This document shows positions 20,959-32,715 of a stretch of 64,000 bases of DNA, one piece after another; the first letter of the stretch is position 1; each line of letters begins with the position of its first letter. The notes below the pieces were generated by a model that had not been told where the DNA came from, made no database searches, and worked only from the letters and a program-made list of their open reading frames with translations. The stretch lies in NCBI GenBank assembly GCA_010093685.1, contig MU006220.1, positions 465,502 through 529,501 of the forward strand. The letters are read 5' to 3'. The DNA is from Ophiobolus disseminans. Lineage: Eukaryota > Ascomycota > Dothideomycetes > Pleosporales > Phaeosphaeriaceae. The position numbers were made by a program, and so were the translations under genes.

Positions 20959-21719
20959 CTAGCTCATCTTTGGGTCACCACGGGCGCTTGATGCATCGTA
21001 TTGCGAAAGATCCTTCTCGCTCACCTCGCCGTCATCAAGCTTTCTCGAGCGTCTCATCCTGTATAAGCTTTGCATCCATTGGCTCCTCTCAAGACTAACC
21101 ACCATTGCCTGTTGCTCTTGTTTGTCGTCACTTCTGATAATCTCGTTAGTAGTGATGTTTTGATTGTGTGCATAATGTGTGTGTTCATGGTAAGGTACTT
21201 TTAACGCCAAGGCATTCATGTCAGCTAGAGACGTCACATGTCAGTATGCTACGATCTACATAAGCTGCTTACAGTTTCCTACTTACCACACAACGGATCA
21301 GCATTTGCAGCCTTGACGGTCCATGTCATGCATGTGACATTTATTCGTACAAATCACGTGTTCATGTAATGCCCGGCACGCCTGTCAATGATGCTCCTGA
21401 TCATGACTATCAAGCAAATATCATACTCCATCAATTCTACAGTTGTCTGCTTACCACCGAAAGGTCAGCATTTGTTGAAGATCATGCGGTGCCATACAGC
21501 CATCTGTGAGGTTGCTGATAAGTCCACGCCACGTTCTTGAAGTGTGCATACAATTGTATGTAATGCACAATGTATATATACCGTAATGGAAGGTAGTGTC
21601 TGGCTCGTCTCAACAATGTTCAGAGGTTCAAGAGTGTGCCCAAGCCGCCCGGGCGTCAAGTGTCGCCTAATCTTAAACAGGGAAGGCGTCATTTGAAGCT
21701 CTTGCCTCGGCCCAACCAT
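20959..21719 (-). other. Possible small spliced locus between two genes
   Basis: The minus strand shows several good intron signals. A candidate intron lies at 21198-21134 (GTACCTTACC, branch CTACTAAC, ATCAG acceptor). Another begins GTATATATAC near 21585 and ends CCTCACAG near 21510. GTGGTAAG donors stand near 21455 and 21285. After the CTACTAAC acceptor a hydrophilic frame of about 58 codons runs to 20959. No single continuous coding model joins the pieces without a stop, and no family is recognised. It may be a non-coding RNA, a decayed gene or the leader of a neighbour. Confidence 0.3.
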
Positions 21720-21817
21720 CGATTCCGAGCACTTCCAGCTCCAAGGTTCAGCGTCGCGTCACCATCACGATAGAATTCAACTCGTCCTCCACCAAACGGA
21801 TCCACACGCGTTCAGAT

Positions 21818-23023
21818 ATGGCGGATGAGAAGAAGATACCGTCCTGGCAACGCGCTTCAACCGATAGCCCCGTTACATCTCTCATTGAATCCAAACAACA
21901 ACCGGAACCAGGCGCGCATGCGGAACGAAGCGCATTACCAACTGCACCGGCGCCGACACCGACAAAAGATGACTTAAGCGATGCAGATGGTCCGAGTCTG
22001 CTAACCCAAGCGGCAACGTTCCTCGAAGACCCGGCAATCCGCGATGCGCCTCGGGAAAAGAAAGTCGCGTTCTTAGAGTCCAAGGGTGTAGAGGCCGGTG
22101 CTATAAAGACATTGCTGGGCGCGACGTTGCAAGCAGATGGCGATTCAGAGCTGGCAGAAGCAGCAGAGCGAGCGTGGTTACCGGTATGTTACAGCAGCTG
22201 ATTATGAGCATCTGACTTATCTCGATAGGCGCCTTCAGAGCCTGCCGAAGCACCACAGCCGCGCGATATGCCTCCAATAGTCACTTATCCCGAGTTTCTC
22301 GCCCAAACGGAGAAGCCACCGCCTCTGATAACCACCCAGCGCTTGCTGAACACTGCATATGTCACCGGAGGCTTGATGGCCACTCTGTATGGTTTATCCA
22401 AGTATATTGTCGCGCCAATGACGCAGAATCTGACCGAGTCTCGACACGACTTCGCAGCGCATGCACAGGACCAGCTGAAGGAGTTCAACCGGCGGCTAGG
22501 AGATATAGTGTCGGTAGATCCTGCAAGCCATATCAAAAAGGCTACAGATATTGCAGACAATGTTTCAGAAGCCGATTCGGATCCCACTGAACTCTACCAC
22601 CGAGACTACGGTACACAAACCACACCTGATCTATCAAGGCGACCCTCAGTGTCTTCTACGACAGACCCCGAACCCGTGGTAACCGGCCACGAAACCCGCC
22701 TCAAGATCATCAAGTCACATCTGCATGAACTCGAAGCCACGCGATCGAATGATTATGCATCCGTGGACTCGCTCAAGACAAAGGTGTCGGACTTGACAAC
22801 GTATCTGAGCGAGATGAGCTACCAGAATCAATATTACTCGAATATGGGTGGATTTTATGGGGCGAACTACGGGGCGTCAGGGGCCAAGGATGCGAAGAAT
22901 GATCAGATTGAGGTGTTGAAGAATGACATTCGGGCTGTGAAGGGAGTATTGCTAAGCGCGAGAAATTTCCCTACTGGAGGGAGGAATACGCCTCCTATGC
23001 CTACGGGGAGAGCTGGGGGTTAG
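21818..23023 (+). CDS. Pex14-domain peroxin (Pex14/17, Pex33-like)
   Basis: This protein is likely part of the peroxisomal import docking complex. Exons are 21818-22183 and 22229-23023 (45-bp GT-AG intron), giving 386 residues. The Pex14 N-terminal domain, which binds the cargo receptor Pex5 in the family, is at about 59-100 (LLTQAATFLEDP, then KKVAFLESKGV). A YPEFL...PPPLIT segment leads into a hydrophobic stretch at about 161-182. A helical part and a coiled region follow, and the tail is Gly/Pro-rich. In canonical Pex14 the domain sits at the very N-terminus. Here about 58 residues precede it, which with the YPEFL/PPPLIT part suggests the fungal Pex33 (Pex14/17-like) type rather than Pex14 itself. 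Confidence 0.78.
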
Positions 23024-23251
23024 TAAGGTTGTCATGCTCGTAAAGATCAGATTATCATGACCGCACCACATAGTGTCGCACCGTTACACTGTAAGCCTTG
23101 CATGGAAAACTGGCGGTTAGCGCAGAAACCCACCCCGCTTTGACGTCACCCAAACAGAACATCACATTCAGGCAACTCCATTTGGCCTCATCACTACACC
23201 ACCCTTGCTAAACTACTTCCTAAATCGTGGACCTGTGCACAGCCATCCAAG

Positions 23252-25399
23252 ATGGCGAGTTGGGCACCAAAGGTACCCTTTTTTGGACAGGCCAAAGCGG
23301 AACACAATGAGGATGAGGCTTCACTTACTACCCTTCTCACGCCAGATCAATGTGCCGATCTTACCTTTCTCATTGCGACCATTACCGCGACTATGCGCAA
23401 GTCGCTGCTCCAGACTTTCACTGCAAAGGAAGTGCAACTAGACGCGAGGACCTTAGACACGGAAGAAGATGCTCTACGAAGTCCGCCTTCAGACCTCAGC
23501 AGTGTCGAAGTTGCGAAAGACGACAAGATGAAGAAAGAGCGAGACGCTCGCGAGCGAGACGCGAAGAAAGAGTTAACATCACCGGAAGTACAAGAGCTTA
23601 AAAAGCACATGTTGCAGTACTTCGACGAGTGGCGAGGTAAGGTCGTTGGGAGGGTCGGTGAGATTGTCAACTCGCGCGAAGAAGCAAAGGAGCAGACAAA
23701 ACAAGTCGGTGAGAAGAATGTGCAGCAGATGGTCAAGATTTCGGAAGTTGGTACGACAAGCATCACCAGGCTCGACGCCAAGGACAACGAAGGCGAGGAG
23801 CAAGCGTTTAGGGATCTGTATCCTTCGGTCGCAACGCAGCTGTCCGACTTAGACCAGGGCAAGCGAGCCTTGATTCTACACTCAATCGTGCTCATATTAC
23901 TCAGCCTTGAGCACTACTCCGCACATTCACGTATCTTGCTACTCAACCTCGCTAGCTCACTTGACCTTCCCATGTCCATTCTAAAGAAGGATGAAGAGAC
24001 TGTCGCTCAAGGTCTGCTCGAAGCAGCTTCTCAGCAACTCAACGCTGACGCCGAAACCAAAAAAGCTGCTGAAGCGTCCCAGAGTGCTCGGAAATGGAAA
24101 GTCGGTCTTGCCTCCGTCGCTGGAGCAGCTCTTATAGGCGTCACTGGCGGCCTTGCGGCCCCGCTGCTCGCAGCTGGGGTTGGATCTGTCATGGGTGGAA
24201 TTGGTCTCGGAGCCACAGCGGCCGCAGGATATCTCGGCACTCTCGCAGGCTCGTCAGTACTTGTTGGAGGGCTGTTTGGTGCCTATGGTGCTAGGATGAC
24301 AGGTCGTGCAATGGACGACTACGCTCGCGAAGTTGAAGATTTCGCATTCCTTCCAATCCATCGTTCACAAGACCCCAAGCAGCAGGACAACGAGTCTCGC
24401 CGCCTTCGTGTCGCAATCGCAGTATCTGGCTGGTTGCATGATCCTGAAGAAGTTAGCAAGCCATGGCGGTACATTGGCAAGGGGACTGAAGGGTTTGCAC
24501 TTCGCTGGGAGCTCGAAGCTCTCCTCAAACTCGGTCACAGTCTTGAGACCTTTGTGACAAGCGCAACATGGGGATACGCGAAGAAGAAGATCATTGAGCG
24601 AACAGTGTTTGCCACACTTACCGCCGCTCTATGGCCTCTTAGTCTTCTGAAGATAGCCAGCATCCTCGATAACCCTTTCTCTGTCGCAAAATATCGCGCC
24701 GATAAGGCTGGTGAAGTCCTCGCCGATGCCTTGATCAACAAGGTGCAGGGCGAGCGGCCTGTCACCCTCGTCGGTTACTCTCTTGGCGCACGGCTTATAT
24801 ATTCCTGCCTTCAGAAACTCGCTGAGCGTCGAGCGTTCGGCCTCATCGAGAATGTTGTTCTTCTCGGCGCGCCATGTCCGTCCGATGTCGCCGACTGGCG
24901 CAGTATTCGGGCCGTAGTGAGTGGCCGCGTTGTCAATGTGTTCTCGAAACAAGATTTTATTTTAGGCTTCTTGTACCGTACATCCTCGGTGCAACTTGGC
25001 GTCGCCGGTCTGCAGCCGATTGTTGGTGTGCATGGCGTACAGAACGTTGACGTCAGTGAGCTTGTGGATGGGCATATGCAGTATCGATACCTTACTGGCT
25101 CGATCTTGCGGAAAATTGGCTTCGAAGACGTGGACATCAGGGAGGTCGAACACGCTGAGGAAGAAATGAAGAAGCAACAGAACGAGGAGAAGAGAGAGCG
25201 GGAGAAAAATGAAGGGCAGAGCGTGGAAGGCGAGGACAAGGACGAGCTTGAGTCCGCGGTGAACAAAAAGAACGAGCAGAGTCTATTGCAGGTCATGCAA
25301 GAAAAGACAAAAGGTTTAGACATAGGGAGCTACTTTGGTGGTGGAGGTGGGAAGCAAGAGGGAGAGAAGACGCAGGAGAGGGCGAAACAGCAGCAGTAA
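23252..25399 (+). CDS. DUF726 family protein (yeast Mil1 / TMCO4-like), predicted alpha/beta hydrolase
   Basis: The 715-residue single-exon gene belongs to the DUF726 family, whose yeast member Mil1 works with the AP-1 adaptor at membranes. The N-terminal half is helical and charged. At about 284-350 is a Gly/Ala-rich hydrophobic stretch that could form hairpin membrane segments. The DUF726 core follows (WRYIGKGTEGFALRWE, then LINKVQGERPVTLVGYSLGA). The nucleophile elbow G-Y-S-L-G lies at 508-512, with VVLLGAP and later Asp/His candidates (KQDFILGFLYR, VDGHMQYRYL), as in a lipase-type fold. The C-terminal 100 residues are a Lys/Glu-rich coiled coil. Enzymatic activity is inferred from the elbow and not shown. 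It is downstream of and co-oriented with the peroxin gene. Confidence 0.85.
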   Translation: MASWAPKVPFFGQAKAEHNEDEASLTTLLTPDQCADLTFLIATITATMRKSLLQTFTAKEVQLDARTLDTEEDALRSPPSDLSSVEVAKDDKMKKERDARERDAKKELTSPEVQELKKHMLQYFDEWRGKVVGRVGEIVNSREEAKEQTKQVGEKNVQQMVKISEVGTTSITRLDAKDNEGEEQAFRDLYPSVATQLSDLDQGKRALILHSIVLILLSLEHYSAHSRILLLNLASSLDLPMSILKKDEETVAQGLLEAASQQLNADAETKKAAEASQSARKWKVGLASVAGAALIGVTGGLAAPLLAAGVGSVMGGIGLGATAAAGYLGTLAGSSVLVGGLFGAYGARMTGRAMDDYAREVEDFAFLPIHRSQDPKQQDNESRRLRVAIAVSGWLHDPEEVSKPWRYIGKGTEGFALRWELEALLKLGHSLETFVTSATWGYAKKKIIERTVFATLTAALWPLSLLKIASILDNPFSVAKYRADKAGEVLADALINKVQGERPVTLVGYSLGARLIYSCLQKLAERRAFGLIENVVLLGAPCPSDVADWRSIRAVVSGRVVNVFSKQDFILGFLYRTSSVQLGVAGLQPIVGVHGVQNVDVSELVDGHMQYRYLTGSILRKIGFEDVDIREVEHAEEEMKKQQNEEKREREKNEGQSVEGEDKDELESAVNKKNEQSLLQVMQEKTKGLDIGSYFGGGGGKQEGEKTQERAKQQQ

Positions 25400-28300
25400 T
25401 GATTAAATGGACAAGCCCAGTATGTGTTTCGCATTCATGGCCTCTTTCTTCAGCGACAATCCAATGGTATACACATATCCAGCATAGATGTCACGAACAA
25501 CCCCGATCGCACATGAGTTTTTGCTACGGTTTCAAGGTATCGACATGAGTAGCGATGACCACGTGATGTCTCAAAGCGTTTAGTAGTACATTTCTGGTTT
25601 GTTTTATATCGAATAGACACCCGACATTCAGTAATCAGACACAGAATCTTCAAGTCAAAGTGTATAGCATGAATATATGATTCAGTGTAATGCGGTACCT
25701 CCGAGTGATTACTTATTGCCCCCTTGGAGAGGTTCATTTGTTTTGTCGTTCTAGGTTATCGGCTAGCAAAAATCGAAGGTAGTCTATTACAGACTTATTC
25801 ACGGGCATAGACGGCTGAGCGCTTTTACGCTCAAGTAGCATGAAGCAAGGCAGATCCGTCCATGTTTTGAAAAGGTGTGGTCCTGTATTGCTCTCAGGGC
25901 TTTCCCAACATCGTCGACTACATGAAACTATTAGGTACGCGACCACTAATAACTTCGAAGGTATGGATGAAGGAGCTTTGGCTGGTTCTTGTCTATCTTC
26001 GATAGCTCAATCGCATATTTAGTCCATCTGTGGAGATGGACGGATGATTGATAGAATTGTGCGTTAGAGTGTCACTTAAAGGACACCAACACCTTCAAAT
26101 TTACGTGACAGGCACCATATCACTATAGGATATGGATCTGTTGCCTACCTTCTGCCAAACCTTGGAAGCACGTCCCGGAGCAGGCCTTGGATGCATCCAT
26201 GGTCGGCGATCACTCTCGCAGACTCGAACTCTTTCAGCCCGGGCTCAGATACGATTCTGACGTGAGACATGTGCTTCGCTTCACCTTCCTGACCGGGCCG
26301 TGCTCCGCACCGCACATCGTCAGCATAGTCGAAGCTAGCGATGGGGTGCAGCTTGCACATGGAAGCAATGCACAACCAACCGACCAACCCACGCGATCAG
26401 CACCAGGGATGCTACGTCGTGGTCAGCGATCACCCGTAGCGCACATTAAATCCAGACATTTGCATAGCCATCATTCGCTCAACATAAACTTTCTGCAACT
26501 ATAAGTCGTTATTGAAAGCGCGCCACTGCTGCAGTACACCACTGCATGTTGGGGATCAGGGATGTATTTAGCCTTAGGCGAGCAGCAAGATATACTGGAG
26601 GACGTCATTTCGCGTGGAGTGGAATCGATTTCGCGTATGCGGAGTAGATTGGATGTGTTTCTCGAAGGTCAGGCTGACGATAAGATGAGCGGTTATCAAC
26701 AGGGGTGGCGGGAAGTGCGGAGAGTAAGCATTATTCCGCCTATGAGGTCGCTTGTGTCCAAAGCCTTTCAATGGAAGGCTGTGCAATTTGCCTTGCCGTG
26801 GAGTACAGTTATAGATGTACAATACACCGTGTGCGTATGCAGCTTTGTCGGGCTCGAGGTTGCTGATAAGAATCGCACGGGGCTGTTGCTATGGTCTTCA
26901 GTGTGGCATGATACCCTGGCTGGGACTCCCGCGTTCTTGGACGACTCGCGAGCGTGATACCCGTTGGCTCGTCCTTTGGAAGCCTGTATATCGTCGTGTG
27001 AACTTCGCTATATTCACTCTGATCAAGCGTGCAGAGACGTCACAGACTTGTATCACCATTGTAAGTCGCCCATAATCCTGAATTATTTGGAGATCAGATT
27101 GTGATAGCCCACATTTCGAACATGAGCTCCGCTTACCAACACAGGGATCGCTGATGCCCCTGCCCTGATCCACCGCCCGCATGCATGCAGTGTGTTGCAA
27201 ACGTCAAACTCATGCATATATCCCGCGCATAAAGATCTTCCCATGATTTGTCGAAGGTTCGGTTTTCGATAGAGTACTACATGGCTCGTTATATCGTATG
27301 GGGGAGCATTCCCGATACCCAGGTTGTCGAACGATACCTTCTATCGTACCATAATCGTTTGTCACGGTGTCTGCTTCATGAAAAGACCTTGTTTCTCGTT
27401 TAGAGTCCTGAACCGGCGATGTGAAGCACCCACTATTACACTGCCATCGCACGAGTGGCTTTGGGGGACGCAGTATCTGCTGCATCGAACAAGGGCGCTT
27501 TAGTGACTGAATCAACCATACCCTAGCAAGCTCCGCATAATATCGCAAGCCATGGGCCGAATGACCACAATGAGTGTGATGGTTGTGCAGATAGCGGGAC
27601 GAATCCCGAGTTCGCTGCGACTGTTGTTCCAAAATGTCACACACATGTCGTGAGCTTTCTATGGCGCCGAGCATCTTCTGACCAAGGCAGGGCAAGCCAA
27701 CGCAGTTCCAGCGAGTCTCAAAAATCCTGATTGATATGCTATGACATGACATGTTTTGTTTACTGGATCACTCGCAGTGTCGATACAGCAGGATAGGCTG
27801 GACAAACGAGGTAGTGCTAATTCGTTACGAGATTACCTAGTAGTGCACGACACGCGTTCGCAAGCTAGAAATTCGTTCGTGCATGAACAACGGACAGTGG
27901 CTGCACCTGACAAGGTGCGTACCGCGCGCCATGTTGAAGTGACCGCGTCATGTTCGAAACAGTCCTGGATTCCGACACACCCTGAATGTAGATCCGTTCT
28001 CATCGATCGTGGCCCCTGGTTGCTTGAGGCCTCGGATCACTTGTTCGACAGCCAGTGGTGGAAATGCCCCGGCAAAATCAAAGCCACCTGCGCCCGTCGT
28101 ACGATTATCTTGACCAGGGTGTGTGTATCCGCGAGGAGCGCCATCATCATTGTTCAAATGTTTGCTTTTGAAAGTTCTCAAAAAGGAAGACATAAACCAC
28201 TGGGGTCGTTTGTGTCTCTTAAATCATGACTAGGTTGAAACTCATGCCAAAGGTGTGTTCGAGCGCTCCCCCAAACACTGTCCTTCCGCATTGTGCTATA

Positions 28301-31300
28301 ACATTTCGTTGTCAAGACATTGTTGTGCTGACATCGTCTGGATAATGTTGCAAAATCCAATGTTAGGATCCCGTCTTTTGAGATTCACGAATGAGCATCA
28401 ATGAACTAAGCCATGTGGTGAAGAAACATGCTAGAGAATTCCAGCGGCACAAGGCATAGGCAAGCGGACCCGGACGTTGGTGGATACGCCCGAGAAGAAG
28501 GAATAAGGCGCGTGGCAGAGGCGGAGCCGTGAGCAGTTGTGTTGCCGAGACCGCTAATGCGTAGATGATCCTTCGATGCTTCAACAATCCAGCGACGGGG
28601 AACTGACGAAGTGAAGGACCGCAAATCAGGGATTGAGAATCACGATCGACAAGCATGATTCGTTCGTGTTACACCACTGTTGAGGATGTGCTTTTGCCAC
28701 GCCAGAGAGCGTTAGTGAGTGAGCGGCTTGAAGGTTCTACATAAGTGGAGCCTAGAGCGCGAATACGTGAAACGATAGATTTTTAGGAGCTCGTGTGAAG
28801 ATAGTTACATTATTCATGTTGTTAGATGAATATGTGTGTGTCAGGAGTTGTGGCTTGCACCAAGAAAGGTGCATGAAAGTGGTACGAAACATGTCCCATG
28901 CGGACGGCACATCATTGAGGCGGCGAGAAAATCTAGCAACTCAAGACGATCGAAGAGGCTGTACCCTTCACCCGGCAGGAAAGCGCGCCTGTAATCCGGC
29001 TGATCTAACCCTTGGCTCGCGTTGCAGTCCCGGGGTTGCTTTGGTCAGCCGCGCACTTTCGGCGATTTTGTGTGGCCAGCACTGCGAATCGATCTTCGCC
29101 AGCCGTTCTGAAGCCCTTGACGTGGCGTCGAGAGCTGCGGAGGAAATCCTTAAAACGGCCGACAAGGACCAGGGTCATAAACGCCGTGGTGCCCACTTCA
29201 ATGTCGTCGTTGACCTCTTTGGGCTGATACAGCCCATTTGGGCCAGGTACTGCATATCTCATAGCTTTTGCGTTCTTTCATATACCTATCCCTGCTCATG
29301 ATAAGAGAGTTTTTGGAATTCATGGCGTGGAATGAGGAAGGCGGTTGGAGAAAGCGAGCTGAAAGCGCGCGCGACGTTCTAATCACATTGTGCAATTCGT
29401 GGATTTTGTACGGTTGGTATAATGATGGTCTGCTATCAATAACCTCGACTTTTATCAGCCGCGCAACACGCCAACAAACTCGCAGACAGGCGCTGCTAAG
29501 GCTATGGGGAGAGCAGTGCTGGCAATCCACAACCTCGGAGATGATGCAGCCCGCACTATGATTGATAGCCTTCGAAGGTACGCTGACATCCAGGTGCAAG
29601 GATTGAACGTGTATACCTCCTAGCTGGAGGAAGGTGATTGATCAAGAACATTAGGTAGAAACCAGATAAACGGCTACTTCGGAGGTTGGTTCTTTTTGAA
29701 TAGACTATGCGTTCCGGGACCCTCCATCTTGAATTGAGGGATTCCAGGACGATTGCCAGGAGGGTGTTTCCTGATGGCCACCAAGCTTCCACTGCTTCAT
29801 TCAGTCGCTGAGCTCATTGTAAGGTACAGCGGATCCTAGAGTATGCGAGTAAGCACTTCCTGAAGCAGCGTGATGGTATCCGCAATTTGGTGCACTGGCG
29901 TTTAACGACGGCTGACCCCGCCGATGGAGGGAGCAGATCATACTTGTACCAAAGCGCGGTTGAGTCTGAAGCATGCTGTAAGCGGCAATTATACTCGAGT
30001 GCATGATGGCAGTGATTGGCGCTTCCAGCAATTGATGGCCATGGTGATTGCTCAACCTTTCTCAGACCTCAAGACCTTGAATCAGGAGTGGGATTGATCG
30101 ATGTCTTGCGCATGCAAGTTGTCGGAACACCACTAGACAAGCCCGGACCAACTTGTCAAAGGTGACCGCCATTATTCGACTGCGATCATGGCTTCACCTC
30201 TATAAGGCATGTTTCATCTCAAGAGTGGTGGACAGAGCGGGTGGCCCTTGCGCAACTCTAAGAGGGTAGCCAATAGGTAGGCCCGATTGAGTATAAGCTT
30301 GCCGGCGTGACTAGTGGAGTGAGCCCTTTAATCTCGAAAGACCCGTAAGTTGTTGCAATAGTAAGAGCGATCCAATGCTACCTACAAAGATGAAATGCGC
30401 ACATCTCAAAATCTCGACCAGTTGAGTGTCGAGGTGTGGAAGGTGAAAGTGCTTCGACGAGACGTACGGTGCTGATCGATGTCCCTTAGTACGAAACCTG
30501 GGCAACAGTGCAGGCGGGGATGCCGCTGTCGTGCCGACTCGTGACAACAAGGCGCCGAGACAATCGCTCTGACAGCATGAACGGAGACTCTAAGAACCGC
30601 AGAAGACGGGTCCTGGTATCTAGGTACGGCCGGAATAGCGATCCCCCTGCAAATCCCGCGCATGCTGATTCCACGTGAGGTTCCTGGTTGGTCTTCTTTC
30701 CGGCAGATCATGCACAACACCCGGGTCAGCATACCATCCGCTCAAGCGGGTGGGTTGCAGAAGGTAGAGAAGGTCGCTGATGTCAGCAGCAGTATTTTTC
30801 CAGTTGGCCGTTCTCCATTCTAGACAAGTCTACTCGAATAGATATCTGCGATGACGATACGTCTTGTCCCGAGCTTGAGCCTGAACCCACGCGGGTGCGA
30901 CATGCAGGATGGTGGGACCCTTTTCAATCTCCATGAGATGGGTGCCAGACATGTATCTGGGTCGCCAGCACAAGCTGTCTTACATATGTTGTGGAAAAAC
31001 AGTAGACGGCGTAACGAGATAGTGATACACGTGGTTTCGGGTGGCACGACGATCAGCGTGCTGCAGCTTTGGTGTGCTACGCTGCGGTGCATCTCACTCG
31101 CGTGCGGTGCTTCGCAGAGAGGCATGGGAGAGGGTCAGAGCGGGGAGTGATTGGGCAACAAGGGTGGGGTCGGCTAGAGGGGGTGACAGCAGCCAACGTG
31201 GCTCCAGGATTATTAGCTGCATGCGCTTGTGCTGATCGACCCGCCTCTTTCTCAAGATCTTCCACAGACGAACGGGGCCAAGCCGTGGAACAACGCCATT

Positions 31301-32715
31301 ATCCGCCCTCGCGGCGTCCTGTGCACATCGCGTACAGCCATGCAGCCGTCGCTCATTGCTCTCCCGCGTTTGCCAGCGCGGAATCTGATGCAGCTACGCG
31401 GCCTGAATTTCACGTGAGGGGCACGCCGTCGGAGCAAAGGTGCGGTGAGGGTACTCGGTCTGCCGTGGTAGACGTCGACGGGCGAGTCAAGCGGTACCGG
31501 CAACACCCCGTGACGCTGCTGCTTCTGCGGGCGAGAGTGCATGCGTCCTGACCCTCCCTAATCGTTGGTGCCGCCTTTTTCAATTGCGCGCTGCAGAGTG
31601 GTCGGCGTCGCAGTAGCGGCGCCAATATGTGGTCAGGTCTGAGCCGGCGCAGAGGCCGTTAGACAGCTTCGGCAGGGCGCCCTGCTCGCTTGCAGGTGCA
31701 TTTTCGACCCTTCACGCCATGCGCGGGAGGGCGGAGCTGCGATGGGAACGATGTCTTTGGCTCATGACGGCCCTGTGTAGGCGATATGAGAGGGCGGACG
31801 GCTGGGGGTTTAAAGCGTGGGAATGTGCAGAATCGTGCTGGCTCGTCTCACTTCCGTCCCCTTCGGAGCCCCAGCATCTGCCCGTTCCCAAGTGCTTGCC
31901 CCCCTGCGTGATCCTTCGTCAGCCCATTCCGCGCTCGACTGACGTCGTGGGAGAAGCAGCCAGCAGACGATCGATCGCACATCCGGGCAGACGTGCATCT
32001 CGAGCTGCACCCGACCACGAGGACCAGGTAACGTGACTGAGACCTCGGCGAGGGTTGTTCCGCGCCGCGACACGACAACGACGACGACGACACCACCTGG
32101 CAGCGTGCTTCCGGCACCCTGGACGATTGACCTGGACGAGGCGATCTGCGGTGCATCGCGGCCTGTCCTTGGATCCCGGCCGGGGCCCCTGCGACGCCCT
32201 CGAAGTGCCTCAGTCCCAAAAGCGCACCTTCGCCGGTGGTGGTAGATTGGCCGGGCTGGGATGCATGGGCGGATCGCTCGGTCGAGGCATAAGACTCTAA
32301 TCCGCCTTCGCTCCTCATCTGCATTGCCGTTACAGGGCTCGGAGCGCGCAGCTAGCTCTTCTCGGACGCTGGCTGCTTGTCACAACGTCCCGCCGCCTCG
32401 TCCGCCATTCGGACAGGGAGCAACTACTAGCTGGGGGCCCTCGACCGCTGTCTGACCCACCCCGTTGGCAACGATTTGGTGACGGCCGCCATCGCCCACC
32501 GGCGCTACACTGTGAACGGGCTTCGTGCTGAATCTCGCCAATCCGCTGCCCATCGTACTTGAGCACTGCAGGCCCGACGTCCTGGCACCTCGCATCTGCC
32601 ACTACCCGCTGCCTCACACCTAGGTACCAAATCCGAGCCTCCTCACCTCCTCGCCGTACCTGTTCCTGTTCCTGTTACCCAGCCTCTGCTGTGCCCCGTG
32701 ACCTGCCCCTTCTCC
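25400..32715. other. 7.3-kb stretch without a recognisable gene
   Basis: The composition resembles the surrounding genes and is not AT-rich or repeated. Many short overlapping open frames occur on both strands, the longest 180 codons (27752-27210, -) and 168 codons (28795-29301, +). None shows a known domain, a biased frame or a convincing intron chain. From about 31,000 the sequence becomes more GC-rich up to the C2H2 gene and may hold its long 5' leader. A species-specific gene or a long non-coding RNA cannot be excluded. Confidence 0.5.

Noticed and set aside
23347..25323. Frames of up to 182 codons on the minus strand opposite the DUF726 gene
   Set aside because: They are shadows of a GC-rich coding exon, without domains or splice structure.
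26562..26957. 131-codon + frame as a gene
   Set aside because: No domain, no coding bias visible, no supporting neighbours or introns; frames of this length are expected by chance in 7 kb.
27210..27752. 180-codon minus frame as a gene
   Set aside because: It is Cys/His/Arg-rich without order or a known motif, and overlapping frames on the other strand are equally open; kept only as part of the gene-free stretch.
28795..29301. 168-codon + frame as a gene
   Set aside because: Several frames on both strands are open here at the same time and none resembles a protein family.
31069..31551. 160-codon + frame upstream of the C2H2 gene
   Set aside because: It lies in GC-rich sequence where stop codons are rare; more likely leader or promoter.
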